The notes beneath the pieces are model-generated. The model saw only the letters and a program-made list of their open reading frames with translations, was not told the DNA's origin and did no database searches. A stretch of DNA of 6,316 nucleotides from JBCCSZ01 sp039199225 (GTDB lineage Bacteria > Bacteroidota > Bacteroidia > Chitinophagales > Saprospiraceae): the NCBI GenBank assembly GCA_039199225.1, contig JBCCSZ010000376.1:1-6316 (forward strand), written 5' to 3'. A program made the position numbers and the translations under genes. This document shows, in pieces, positions 1 to 6,280 of the stretch (the first letter of the stretch is position 1; each line of letters begins with the position of its first letter).

Positions 1-1529
1 AAGGCCATCTTACTTTTTAGTCGACTCTCCTGCAGCAACAAACTATCCTGAATACCGCTGTTGTCACGAGCCAAATTGTCGCGGGCTGCATCCAACAATA
101 AGCTGGCTTTGTTCCCCTCAGCAAAGATAAATGCCTGTTCGAGATGGACCGGTTTTTTGGTACGCTCATAAAGTTTAATCGCCAATTCGATGCCCTCTTC
201 GTATATATCGGTAGCTGTAGCTGCCAACAATAATTTAGAGTCTTCTGCCAGAAAGTTCTCCCGCATTTCGATGATGAGCTGACTGAGCAATTTGTAGACA
301 TCCAAAGCTTGCAAGAGGTCGCTTTCCTTTCCAGCTTGTTCAAACCGCCGGCACAACAACTGCCCCTTGGCACGAAGAAAACGAAGTGCATCGACTTTCG
401 AAAGCAACTCAGACACCGCCGGATTGGCCTCGGGACTTTCATTTTTAGACATTGTCGATCCCAAAATCAAAGCGCGTTGGTAATGGACCAAAGCAGAGTC
501 CAATGCATTCATCTGCACAAAAACATCCGCCAAATAAGCTTCCGATTGTGCTTTGTCGGGGTGGCGCAGAGAATTCTTTCGCTTTTGGAATGCCAAGGTT
601 CTGGCCGTATAAAAGGCTTCAAGAGCTTGTGGAAAATTCTTTTTGGCCAAAGCAATCTGCCCCAATAATTGATAAATGGTGTGACCCCGATACAAGGCCC
701 CCTCTTCTTCCAAAGCCAATGCCTTTTTGGCTAAAAACACCGCCTTACCTAAGCGAGAGCGCTCCAGGTGAATTTCTGCCAAACCATGGTAAACATCAAT
801 CCAAATATCTCGAACAATCTTGCTGTTGGGCTTGCCCTCGAGTTTGGCGACCGCCTTCTCAAAGTAAGACGTTGCAGTCGTCAAATCTCCTTTGCGCTTG
901 TAGCATTTTCCGATGGCAAAATATTTTCGCGGAATTTCAATGTCCTCCTCCCCTACGGCCTCCACCCGAAGCTTCAGTCCCTCTCTGTAGTATTGAATGG
1001 CCTGGTCCAAATCTCCCATGCGACTGTAAATCAGGCCGAGGTTGTGGAAGGCCACCGATAGATTTTCCTTTGTCTGTTTGGCCTGTTCTGCAATCCGTAG
1101 AGCCTCCGTCAAAAACTTGACGGCCCCTTCGTAATCTCCCAATTCCCGCAACAACAAGCCGCGCGTATTCAAGGTATAACCATAGGAAGGACTCTCCTTC
1201 CCGAGGTATTTTTGTGCAGCCTGTATGGCCAATTCATTGTATTCAAGCGATTGCTCAAAATCTTTTTTGTAGTAGTAGACGCCCGAAACACCCGAAATCA
1301 TATCGACATGCTCCTTCCAATGCCCGGCGGCCTCAAACACATCTTTTGCCAGCTCGGTATAATACAAACAACTGTCTAGGTCTCTTTCAAAAACCTCGAT
1401 CGACAGGTTCATATAGCGTTGGCCCACTTGGTAAAGGCTATCGCTTTTTAGGGAATCAAGTGGTTGGGCATTTGAGTACTTCAAGGCAAAGAAGCAGAAA
1501 AAGGGCAGTACGCTCAGTAGCATTCTCAT
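1..1529 (-). CDS. Exported TPR-repeat protein, N-terminal part (probable TPR-CHAT protein), truncated by the window edge
   Basis: I translated the minus strand from the ATG at 1529-1527. The frame stays open for 509 codons to the left edge, so the C-terminus is missing. Residues 1-21 form a signal peptide (MRMLLSVLPFFCFFALKYSNA, cleavage likely before Q22), so the product is exported. At least seven tetratricopeptide repeats follow, at roughly 72-105, 117-150, 157-190, 199-232, 242-274, 283-315 and 327-357, with typical G-Y/L-A spacing such as LGLIYSRMGDLDQAIQYY. After a helical linker, residues 425-509 include DIYEEGIELAIKLYER and EQAFIFAEGNKASLLLDA. These resemble the segment just before the CHAT caspase-like domain in many Bacteroidota proteins. 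That domain, with its His/Cys pair, would lie outside the window, so the CHAT call is inference. A second in-frame ATG at codon 3 is an equally usable start. The leader has no Shine-Dalgarno sequence. A terminator isolates the gene from its upstream neighbour, suggesting its own promoter. TPR export and frame are secure; protease function is not shown. Confidence 0.88.
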   Translation of the reverse strand, partial: MRMLLSVLPFFCFFALKYSNAQPLDSLKSDSLYQVGQRYMNLSIEVFERDLDSCLYYTELAKDVFEAAGHWKEHVDMISGVSGVYYYKKDFEQSLEYNELAIQAAQKYLGKESPSYGYTLNTRGLLLRELGDYEGAVKFLTEALRIAEQAKQTKENLSVAFHNLGLIYSRMGDLDQAIQYYREGLKLRVEAVGEEDIEIPRKYFAIGKCYKRKGDLTTATSYFEKAVAKLEGKPNSKIVRDIWIDVYHGLAEIHLERSRLGKAVFLAKKALALEEEGALYRGHTIYQLLGQIALAKKNFPQALEAFYTARTLAFQKRKNSLRHPDKAQSEAYLADVFVQMNALDSALVHYQRALILGSTMSKNESPEANPAVSELLSKVDALRFLRAKGQLLCRRFEQAGKESDLLQALDVYKLLSQLIIEMRENFLAEDSKLLLAATATDIYEEGIELAIKLYERTKKPVHLEQAFIFAEGNKASLLLDAARDNLARDNSGIQDSLLLQESRLKSKMA

Positions 1530-1540
1530 GGTGAAGTCGT

Positions 1541-1800
1541 TTAACAATTAGGTACAAAGCCAAGGGTAAATACTTGCTTGTCAAGACGAGTCCTTCTTTG
1601 ATTTTTAGACATGCCCAACTGGCCAATCGAACAGGAAATATGCGAGACAAAACCCCGTATATCGACCTGTAAAAGAGCTAAGGCATTGGAGATCAGTAAT
1701 TTGGCTGTAGGCATACAAGTACATTTTTAAACAACTTCAGTACCGAGGCAGCAAATTGAGCTGCTGTTCAGCTATGTGTTGTTACGAATGTACAAAAGAA
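1541..1800. other. Gene-free gap with a segment open in several frames
   Basis: This is most of the 330-base gap between the TPR gene and the T9SS protein gene. It holds the candidate promoter and a segment at about 1541-1730 that is open in several overlapping frames. These are a 57-codon ATG frame on the minus strand (1714 down to 1541), a second minus frame that runs on into the TPR gene (1650-1456), and a 39-codon ATG frame on the plus strand (1611-1730). None resembles a protein family I know and none has a convincing leader, so I do not call a gene. At 1748-1764 there is a small inverted repeat, GCAGC/GCTGC with a 7-base loop. The segment may be a decayed gene, a dispersed repeat or chance. 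Confidence 0.4.
1555..1584 (-). promoter_or_regulatory. Candidate promoter of the TPR gene
   Basis: Read on the minus strand, TGGCTTTG (1562-1555) differs by one base from the Bacteroidota -7 consensus TAnnTTTG. TTGACA (1584-1579) lies 16 bases upstream of it, or about 22 bases counting from the start of TTG, close to the usual spacing of a -33 element. The box ends 25 bases before the ATG at 1529, leaving room for a short leader. The gene needs a promoter here because a terminator lies further upstream, but the match is modest and could be chance. Confidence 0.25.
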
Positions 1801-1838
1801 ATAATTGGCAGACCAACAAAAAGTGATCCGCCAATTAT
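1790..1838 (-). terminator. Rho-independent terminator of the T9SS protein gene
   Basis: On the minus strand a perfect 9-bp stem, ATAATTGGC (1838-1830) with GCCAATTAT (1809-1801), continues inward for six more pairs (two of them G-U), giving about 15 pairs around an 8-base T-rich loop. It is followed directly by TTCTTTTG. It begins 21 bases after the stop codon at 1860-1862, the expected place for a transcript end. The U-tract is interrupted by a C, so efficiency is uncertain. Confidence 0.75.
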
Positions 1839-1859
1839 GTAAACAAGCGAGGTCAAATA

Positions 1860-2801
1860 TTATCTCAATCCAATTTGTTTAACCATCTTCATAGAATGTA
1901 CGGCCTCACCAGAGCGTACTTGAAGGAAATACGCTCCTGGCTGAAGGAATTCCGTATCCAAGGTCAAATGGTTTTCGCCAGCATCTAGTTGCCGCTTTTG
2001 CTCGGACAAAAGCCGACCATTTAAATCGTAAATTTGGACGGTCGCCTCTGTTCCCATACTTGCACGCAACCTGAGTTGTGTTTCTGTTGTGAATGGATTT
2101 GGAACCAGGCTTACTTGTTTGAAATCAGCCTTGTCAACAAAATCGGCCGAGAGCGACTGCCCCAATTCAGAGGTGCTGTTCGAACTCTTCTCATGCGTGA
2201 TGATATCTTCGAAGGTGCAAAAGCCTTGAAAACCGCTGTTGTTCGTCAAATAATCTACCCCAAAGCAACATTCAGGGAATAAGGCATCCAGACAGCCTTG
2301 GCTCGCTACCTGATCGTACAAAACGTACTGCCCCAAAGCATTTACGCCCACCAACTTAAACAACACGGGAATGTTAATGGGTGTCGTACCTTGTCCACCA
2401 GCTCCATCGCAATAACCCGTAAAGTCAAAGCGCATTCTAAACCAATAGGACTGTGGATTACCAGGAACCGGGCAGTTGAGGGTATTGTCCGGTGAACCCG
2501 ATGTGAGTGGCTCCACACCGATTAGATTCATATTGGCAGGATTGTAAGCTGCTAGATAAATGGATGGGCAACCGCGCAGCAAAGCAGGGTCGTTCATCAT
2601 CTTGACATTGACCATTCTGTAGGTTGGCTCCGTGTGAGAAGGCTTGACAACGATGTAAACAAAGCCACTGCCTCCCAAACCGACGGGATTGATGTGATTG
2701 TCTGGACAATCGATAGTGTCACCCTGGGCATTTAGCGTGAGCGTTCCACTCAATAAGAGGATGAAAAAGATTAATACATTTCCAAGTTTTAATGAATTCA
2801 T
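1860..2801 (-). CDS. T9SS-secreted protein of unknown function with type A C-terminal sorting domain
   Basis: The product is 313 residues from the ATG at 2801-2799. I prefer this start to the in-frame GTG at 2828 because it puts a standard signal peptide at the N-terminus: NSLKLGN, then the hydrophobic VLIFFILLLSGTLTL, with cleavage near NA-QGD at about residue 25. Residues about 27-200 form an unrecognised domain with eight cysteines (32, 78, 110, 131, 170, 178, 179, 195), an even number that fits disulfide bonding outside the cytoplasm. Residues 201-227 are a Ser-rich linker. Residues about 230-313 are a T9SS type A sorting domain: VSLVPNPFTTETQLRL, then VQIYDLNGRLL, then LQPGAYFLQVRSG and a final KMVKQ. 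In this family the domain directs passage through the outer membrane and is then removed or used for anchoring. The gene lies 142 bases downstream of the di-heme cytochrome gene and ends in a strong terminator. No enzymatic motif is visible, so a binding, adhesive or structural role is only a guess. Confidence 0.93.
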   Translation of the reverse strand: MNSLKLGNVLIFFILLLSGTLTLNAQGDTIDCPDNHINPVGLGGSGFVYIVVKPSHTEPTYRMVNVKMMNDPALLRGCPSIYLAAYNPANMNLIGVEPLTSGSPDNTLNCPVPGNPQSYWFRMRFDFTGYCDGAGGQGTTPINIPVLFKLVGVNALGQYVLYDQVASQGCLDALFPECCFGVDYLTNNSGFQGFCTFEDIITHEKSSNSTSELGQSLSADFVDKADFKQVSLVPNPFTTETQLRLRASMGTEATVQIYDLNGRLLSEQKRQLDAGENHLTLDTEFLQPGAYFLQVRSGEAVHSMKMVKQIGLR

Positions 2802-2943
2802 AACTGAAGTTTTAGTTTTAAAAATCACTCTGTCTTTTATTCAATTCAACGCCTTCATTGCGTCATTGACACACAGACAGTCCAATTACAATTCAAAAGG
2901 TAATAGGAAATAGGAAAAAATTTGAAAAAATCGCTGCTGGCCC
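2802..2943. other. Spacer with T-tracts and short repeats between cytochrome and T9SS genes
   Basis: On the minus strand, just after the cytochrome stop codon, come two T-tracts (around 2913-2930) with no convincing stem before them, so this is at best a weak terminator. Two copies of TTGAATTG (2896-2889 and 2849-2842) and a repeated CAATGA hexamer two bases apart (2868-2863 and 2860-2855) lie before the T9SS gene. TACCTTTTG near 2895-2903 resembles a Bacteroidota -7 box with one extra base. None of these is strong enough to call as a promoter. Confidence 0.35.
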
Positions 2944-4338
2944 TTAGAGTGTCTTGAGGTATTCGACCAGCGCCCAGCGTTGATCCACCGATAAACTGTC
3001 GGCAAAGGTGTGTCCCTGGTTGCTGTATCCGAGCAGAGAAGTATCGTAGGTCATCCGCCCCTTGCCCTTTTTGCGATCCTCGTATTTCCAGCCGATTTTT
3101 TGCCAATCGAATTCGCGGGAATCTTCGCTGCGCTGCCAGTAGGCCGGTCGGGAGGGGCTGTGCAGTAGCTCATATAAGGTAGGAACAGAGCCATTGTGCA
3201 AGTACGGGGCCGTAGCCCAAATGCCGTCCAGAGGCGGAGCGATATAGCCCTTTTCTGGCTCGAACCAAGAGACGGGTTCCGATTGTGCAAACCAACTTTT
3301 GTTGTACCAATCTACAATCTTACTATCGGCTGCATAACTGGCGTATAGCGGATCCGTACCAATGACATCTATGGACACCACCTTGTTTGGATAAGTTTCT
3401 GGGGCATCATAGCTGCCGTGGCAGCCTTTGCATTTTTTCTGAAAAATGCGTTTTCCGCTCTGGGCTTTTTCTACATCGATGTTATGAGGATAGGCAGGAG
3501 GCTCCAAAGATCGAATCCAGGCGGCTATGTGGATAAACTTTTCCTGAGCGGCGCGAGCCGCGCTGCTATCTCGAATGCCCAGTACCGAAGCTTGAAAGAG
3601 CAACTTGGTAAAGTCTCCCCTGCCGACAGCCGTGTAGTACAGGGCGTTCTTCTTTTTCAGATGCCAAAGGGCAGGTATGTCGCTGCCCAAATTATAGGTC
3701 CGGACGGCGTATTGAGCCTCCGGGTTATAGGTCAGGTCCACCGGATTTCGATAACGCATGCAAGCCTCCGCAATGCGAGCGGCCGTATTGACACCAGGAT
3801 TGTTGGTGTGGATGTAAGGGGCCATGGCAGAGAAGTATTTCCCGAATTCGTCAAACGATTCCAGCGTAGCACTGTCCCGCCTGTATTTGCGGCGCACATT
3901 CCAATTCATAAGTCGGGAAGGCAGGCTCAGGTTGGTTTGGTTGCTGTTGAGCGAATTGCCCAGCCCCAGGATCGTTTCGCCATCTACTTGGCCGGCATGG
4001 CAACTGAAGCAAGTGCCGTTCATCACTTTTACGCCTTGCGCGGATTCAAAAACGGCAAAACCATAGGAAGTAGGCAGGCCGGATTTATCGGCAAATTTTT
4101 CGGGGTCCCGCTCGACCCTTTTGCGCAGCATATCATAAGGTAAACCCGTCCCCAGGTAAGCTCCCTCCACCAAATAGTAGAAACCACTGTCGACATTGCC
4201 ATGCATCAACTGTGGATGAGCTTCGATGACCTTGGTCTTCCAAGCGGTATTTTGAACGATCGGTGGCAAGTCATAGACGGTCTTGCAACCCCAAGCCATC
4301 AAAAATGTAAAAATCAACAACACAGCCCTATTCTTCAT
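2944..4338 (-). CDS. Di-heme c-type cytochrome lipoprotein, RoxA/cytochrome c peroxidase-like
   Basis: The product is 464 residues. The N-terminus is a lipoprotein signal, MKNRAVLLIFTFLMAWGC, with C18 as the lipidated cysteine, so the protein is anchored to a membrane on the periplasmic or outer side. Two haem c sites are present: CFSCH at 110-114 and CKGCH at 303-307. Between them is a long mostly helical domain; the second haem domain contains APPLDGIWATAPYLHNGSVP (368-387) followed by TLYELL, and a C-terminal QGHTF (H443) and ALVEYLKTL. The GIWATAPYLHNGSVPTLYELL block is typical of the RoxA-like branch of the di-heme peroxidase superfamily. At 464 residues it is much shorter than RoxA (over 600), so polyisoprene cleavage should not be assumed. 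Likely role: periplasmic redox enzyme or electron carrier, substrate unknown. It lies 177 bases downstream of a cytoplasmic unknown gene and 142 bases upstream of the T9SS protein gene. The leader lacks a Shine-Dalgarno sequence; TATCCTTG about 20 bases before the ATG is a weak -7-like match. Confidence 0.9.
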   Translation of the reverse strand: MKNRAVLLIFTFLMAWGCKTVYDLPPIVQNTAWKTKVIEAHPQLMHGNVDSGFYYLVEGAYLGTGLPYDMLRKRVERDPEKFADKSGLPTSYGFAVFESAQGVKVMNGTCFSCHAGQVDGETILGLGNSLNSNQTNLSLPSRLMNWNVRRKYRRDSATLESFDEFGKYFSAMAPYIHTNNPGVNTAARIAEACMRYRNPVDLTYNPEAQYAVRTYNLGSDIPALWHLKKKNALYYTAVGRGDFTKLLFQASVLGIRDSSAARAAQEKFIHIAAWIRSLEPPAYPHNIDVEKAQSGKRIFQKKCKGCHGSYDAPETYPNKVVSIDVIGTDPLYASYAADSKIVDWYNKSWFAQSEPVSWFEPEKGYIAPPLDGIWATAPYLHNGSVPTLYELLHSPSRPAYWQRSEDSREFDWQKIGWKYEDRKKGKGRMTYDTSLLGYSNQGHTFADSLSVDQRWALVEYLKTL

Positions 4339-4515
4339 GTCTACTTAACAAGAAGATCAAGGATAGGTTGAGCCTATGGGCGACAGACAGCGCGCATTTC
4401 TCTTGGGAACAAAAATGGAACCCTACAACCCAAGGCTACAGACAGAAAAGAGAACAGAATGACAGGGAGAAAAGAACCTTTCGCAACAATCCTGAGTGAT
4501 TTTCAGGTGGCTTGC
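4339..4515. other. Spacer upstream of the cytochrome gene
   Basis: This 177-base spacer holds no gene. Two small inverted repeats are visible. CCTGA/TCAGG (4491-4495 and 4503-4507, 7-base loop) lies just after the stop codon of the upstream gene but has no T-tract behind it, so it is a poor terminator. ATAGG/CCTAT (4363-4367 and 4373-4377, 5-base loop) lies about 25 bases before the cytochrome ATG and could be an operator or chance. On the minus strand the region between them is pyrimidine-rich. Confidence 0.35.
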
Positions 4516-5154
4516 TCAGACAAATTCTGCATTGCTATGCCCATTCACTAGGCGCTCACACATGCGCTCAAAACGTTCAAACAAGGGCGCCGTATGATCG
4601 ATGGGAAACAACTTACCCGGCTGATAGGCAATCAAGCAGTCTTTCCGACCCTCGTAAATCCAGCCAGCCTCATCGCCTACTTCGTCCAGAAAATCTTCAT
4701 TGAGGTCCAACTTAATCGCCGCTGAATCCTCCGCATCAATTCGGTATCGCTCGTCGAATTCAGGCGTGGTGGCAAACAACAGCTCCGGGCTGATAAAGAA
4801 TTCCTTGAAAGTATTCAACAAGCCCTTGGGCCAAATACCGAAAGGACTCAAGTGGAGTTCGGGATTGCAATATTCTAAAACACTGGTAGATGTCTTGCCC
4901 AAATCGCCAAAGTAGTGGTAATCGTATATGCGGAAGCGACCTGCGACCTGCTTTGAGGTCCCCTCGACAACAGCCAAGAGGCGTTTGCCGCGTTTTCCTT
5001 TGAACAAATCAAACTCAAATAATACAGCCACCTGCCGGTCCATTTTTTGGCGAGCCGTAAATTTCCAGGCATATGAACGCGCCAACCGCCGCTGCGCAAC
5101 CGCACGAGGGTCCGTCCTAAAACTGCTGATGATATCGTCCAAAAAAGCTCTCAT
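4516..5154 (-). CDS. Cytoplasmic protein of unknown function
   Basis: The product is 212 residues from the ATG at 5154. There is no signal peptide or membrane segment, so it is probably cytoplasmic. Visible parts are a basic, helical N-terminus (1-40, RRLARSYAWKFTARQ); a beta-rich core (41-96) with VAVLFEFDLFKGKRGKRLLAVV and RFRIYDYHYFGD; and a block LHLSPFGIWPKGLL (100-113) followed by a conserved-looking PEFDERYRIDAED (131-143) and DCLIAYQPGKLFP (172-184). The order aromatic RIYDYHY strand, then SPFGIWPK, then PEFDERYRI recalls a layout I associate with uncharacterised bacterial proteins of a similar size, but I cannot name the family or give it a function. Codon use and orientation match the neighbours, so it looks native. 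It starts 52 bases after the stop of the APH-family phosphotransferase and may share its transcript. Coding status is well supported by length, single clear start and protein-like composition. Confidence 0.85.
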   Translation of the reverse strand: MRAFLDDIISSFRTDPRAVAQRRLARSYAWKFTARQKMDRQVAVLFEFDLFKGKRGKRLLAVVEGTSKQVAGRFRIYDYHYFGDLGKTSTSVLEYCNPELHLSPFGIWPKGLLNTFKEFFISPELLFATTPEFDERYRIDAEDSAAIKLDLNEDFLDEVGDEAGWIYEGRKDCLIAYQPGKLFPIDHTAPLFERFERMCERLVNGHSNAEFV

Positions 5155-5161
5155 TATTCAA

Positions 5162-5171
5162 TAGACGTCTA
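5162..5171. repeat. Perfect 10-bp palindrome just upstream of the unknown gene
   Basis: TAGACGTCTA is self-complementary and lies 7 bases upstream of the ATG at 5154, inside the 52-base spacer after the APH-family gene. A related half-site, AGGTCTGCTAAG, follows at 5174-5185. Its position over the likely leader would suit a repressor site or a small mRNA fold, but a 10-bp palindrome can occur by chance. Confidence 0.3.
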
Positions 5172-5206
5172 AGAGGTCTGCTAAGTTTACAAATGAGGAT
5201 CACACA

Positions 5207-6280
5207 CTAAAACAATCGCTCGATCCGATTCTTCTGAACCGCTTGCCAGGCCGTCATACAAAACAATTGAGTGGCCTGGTTGAGATGAGCAAAGCGCTCG
5301 TCACTCGTCAACCCTTTGTGGTATCGATAGTAGATTTGCTGAATGATGACGGCAATCTTAAACAAGCCAAAAACATAATAAAAGACAATGTTATTGACCG
5401 GTCGGCCACTTTTGCGCTCGTAAGCCTCCACCAATTCCATGCGGCCAGGGTTGCCAGGCAAAGCCGTCGGAGAAGGCCAGTTTTTGAGAATCAGCTCGCT
5501 GTCCGAAGCCATGGTCCAATAGGCAACCGAAGTCCCCAAATCCATCAGTGGATCACCCAGCGTACACATTTCCCAATCGAGAACAGCCCGAACTTCCTTC
5601 CAATGCGCATCCGCAAAAACGACATTATCATACTTGTAATCATTGTGAATGAGGCTGAATTCATAAGATGTCGGTTGATGATCCGCCAGCCACTCAATGA
5701 GCTTGTGGGCTGCCGGTATCTCCTCCGTAGCTGCCTTGAGGTACTGCTTCCCCCAATTGGTCACCTGACGCTCCACATACCCCTCGGGCCGCCCCAAGTC
5801 ACCCAATCCAACCGCCTCATAATCCACCCGATGCAACTCCACAAAGGTATCCAACCAACTGTCTGCAATAGTCCCATACTCCTCCGCCGAAATGTTCCGC
5901 TTAAATGCCTCCTTCGTCGATAAAATGATCCCATCGACCTTTTCCATCACATAAAAAGGCGACCCAATAACCGCCACATCATCCGTATAAACATATGCCT
6001 TCGGCGACTTGGCAAAAGCCTTGTGCAAATTCGAAAGCACCTTGTACTCTCGCCCCATATCATGCCCCCGCTTTATCGCCCCAAAAGGCGGCCGGCGAAG
6101 CACCAACTCCCGCCCTTCGATCTGCAACAAATAAGTAAGATTGGAAAAACCATTGGAAAACTGAGAAACCTCCCAGTCACTGTCCACCCGCTCAATCAAT
6201 TGATGTTCCTTCAAAAACACCTTGAGCCGCCGCTCCTCCAACTCCTCCCCTTTACGCACCCGTTGTCCCATACATTTCAT
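5207..6280 (-). CDS. APH-family phosphotransferase, ACAD10/11 N-terminal-like (possible hydroxyacyl-CoA kinase)
   Basis: The product is 357 residues with a protein-kinase-like APH fold and no signal peptide. In the N-lobe, FSNGFSNLTYLL (41-52) is the nucleotide-binding loop region, ELVLRRPPFG (58-67) is the strand that carries the ATP-binding lysine in other APH enzymes, here in the LRR-P form usual for this subfamily, and REYKVL (77-82) supplies the paired Glu. FYVMEKVDG (109-117) is the hinge. The C-lobe has the catalytic loop IHNDYKYDNVVF (211-222; D214 as base, N219) and the metal-binding VLDWEMCTLGDPLMDLG (233-249; D235). This pattern is that of the kinase domain fused to human acyl-CoA dehydrogenases 10 and 11, and of LvaA in levulinate catabolism, which phosphorylates 4-hydroxyacyl-CoA. 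Substrate here is inferred, not seen; no dehydrogenase is in the window, but only 36 bases upstream are visible. The start at 6280 is preferred; M4 (6271) is an alternative. The downstream neighbour begins 52 bases on. Confidence 0.92.
   Translation of the reverse strand: MKCMGQRVRKGEELEERRLKVFLKEHQLIERVDSDWEVSQFSNGFSNLTYLLQIEGRELVLRRPPFGAIKRGHDMGREYKVLSNLHKAFAKSPKAYVYTDDVAVIGSPFYVMEKVDGIILSTKEAFKRNISAEEYGTIADSWLDTFVELHRVDYEAVGLGDLGRPEGYVERQVTNWGKQYLKAATEEIPAAHKLIEWLADHQPTSYEFSLIHNDYKYDNVVFADAHWKEVRAVLDWEMCTLGDPLMDLGTSVAYWTMASDSELILKNWPSPTALPGNPGRMELVEAYERKSGRPVNNIVFYYVFGLFKIAVIIQQIYYRYHKGLTSDERFAHLNQATQLFCMTAWQAVQKNRIERLF

Noticed and set aside
452..1120. 222-codon open frame on the plus strand
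   Set aside because: It lies antisense to the TPR gene, which has a clear signal peptide and repeats. Its product is Pro/Ser/Cys-rich with no domain, typical of a shadow frame.
1..1529. Component of a type III-E CRISPR (Craspase) system
   Set aside because: There is no CRISPR array or cas gene in the window, and the signal peptide indicates export, unlike the cytoplasmic TPR-CHAT of that system.
1611..1730. 39-codon ATG frame on the plus strand as a small gene
   Set aside because: No leader signal, no recognisable product, and the opposite strand is open in two frames over the same bases. Kept only as part of a finding.
1860..2828. Longer version of the T9SS gene starting at the GTG at 2828
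   Set aside because: The nine extra residues (MIFKTKTSV) precede a normal signal peptide that begins at an ATG, so the ATG at 2801 is the better start.
3418..4143. 241-codon open frame on the plus strand
   Set aside because: It is wholly antisense to the di-heme cytochrome, whose haem motifs and conserved C-terminal block prove the other strand is coding.
5243..5923. 226-codon open frame on the plus strand
   Set aside because: It is antisense to the APH-family phosphotransferase, whose catalytic motifs are intact; the plus-strand product shows no family features.
5207..6280. Aminoglycoside resistance gene
   Set aside because: The fold is shared with aminoglycoside phosphotransferases, but the LRRPP-G strand, HNDYKYDN loop and DWEMCTLGDPLMDLG motif are those of the ACAD10/11-like subfamily.
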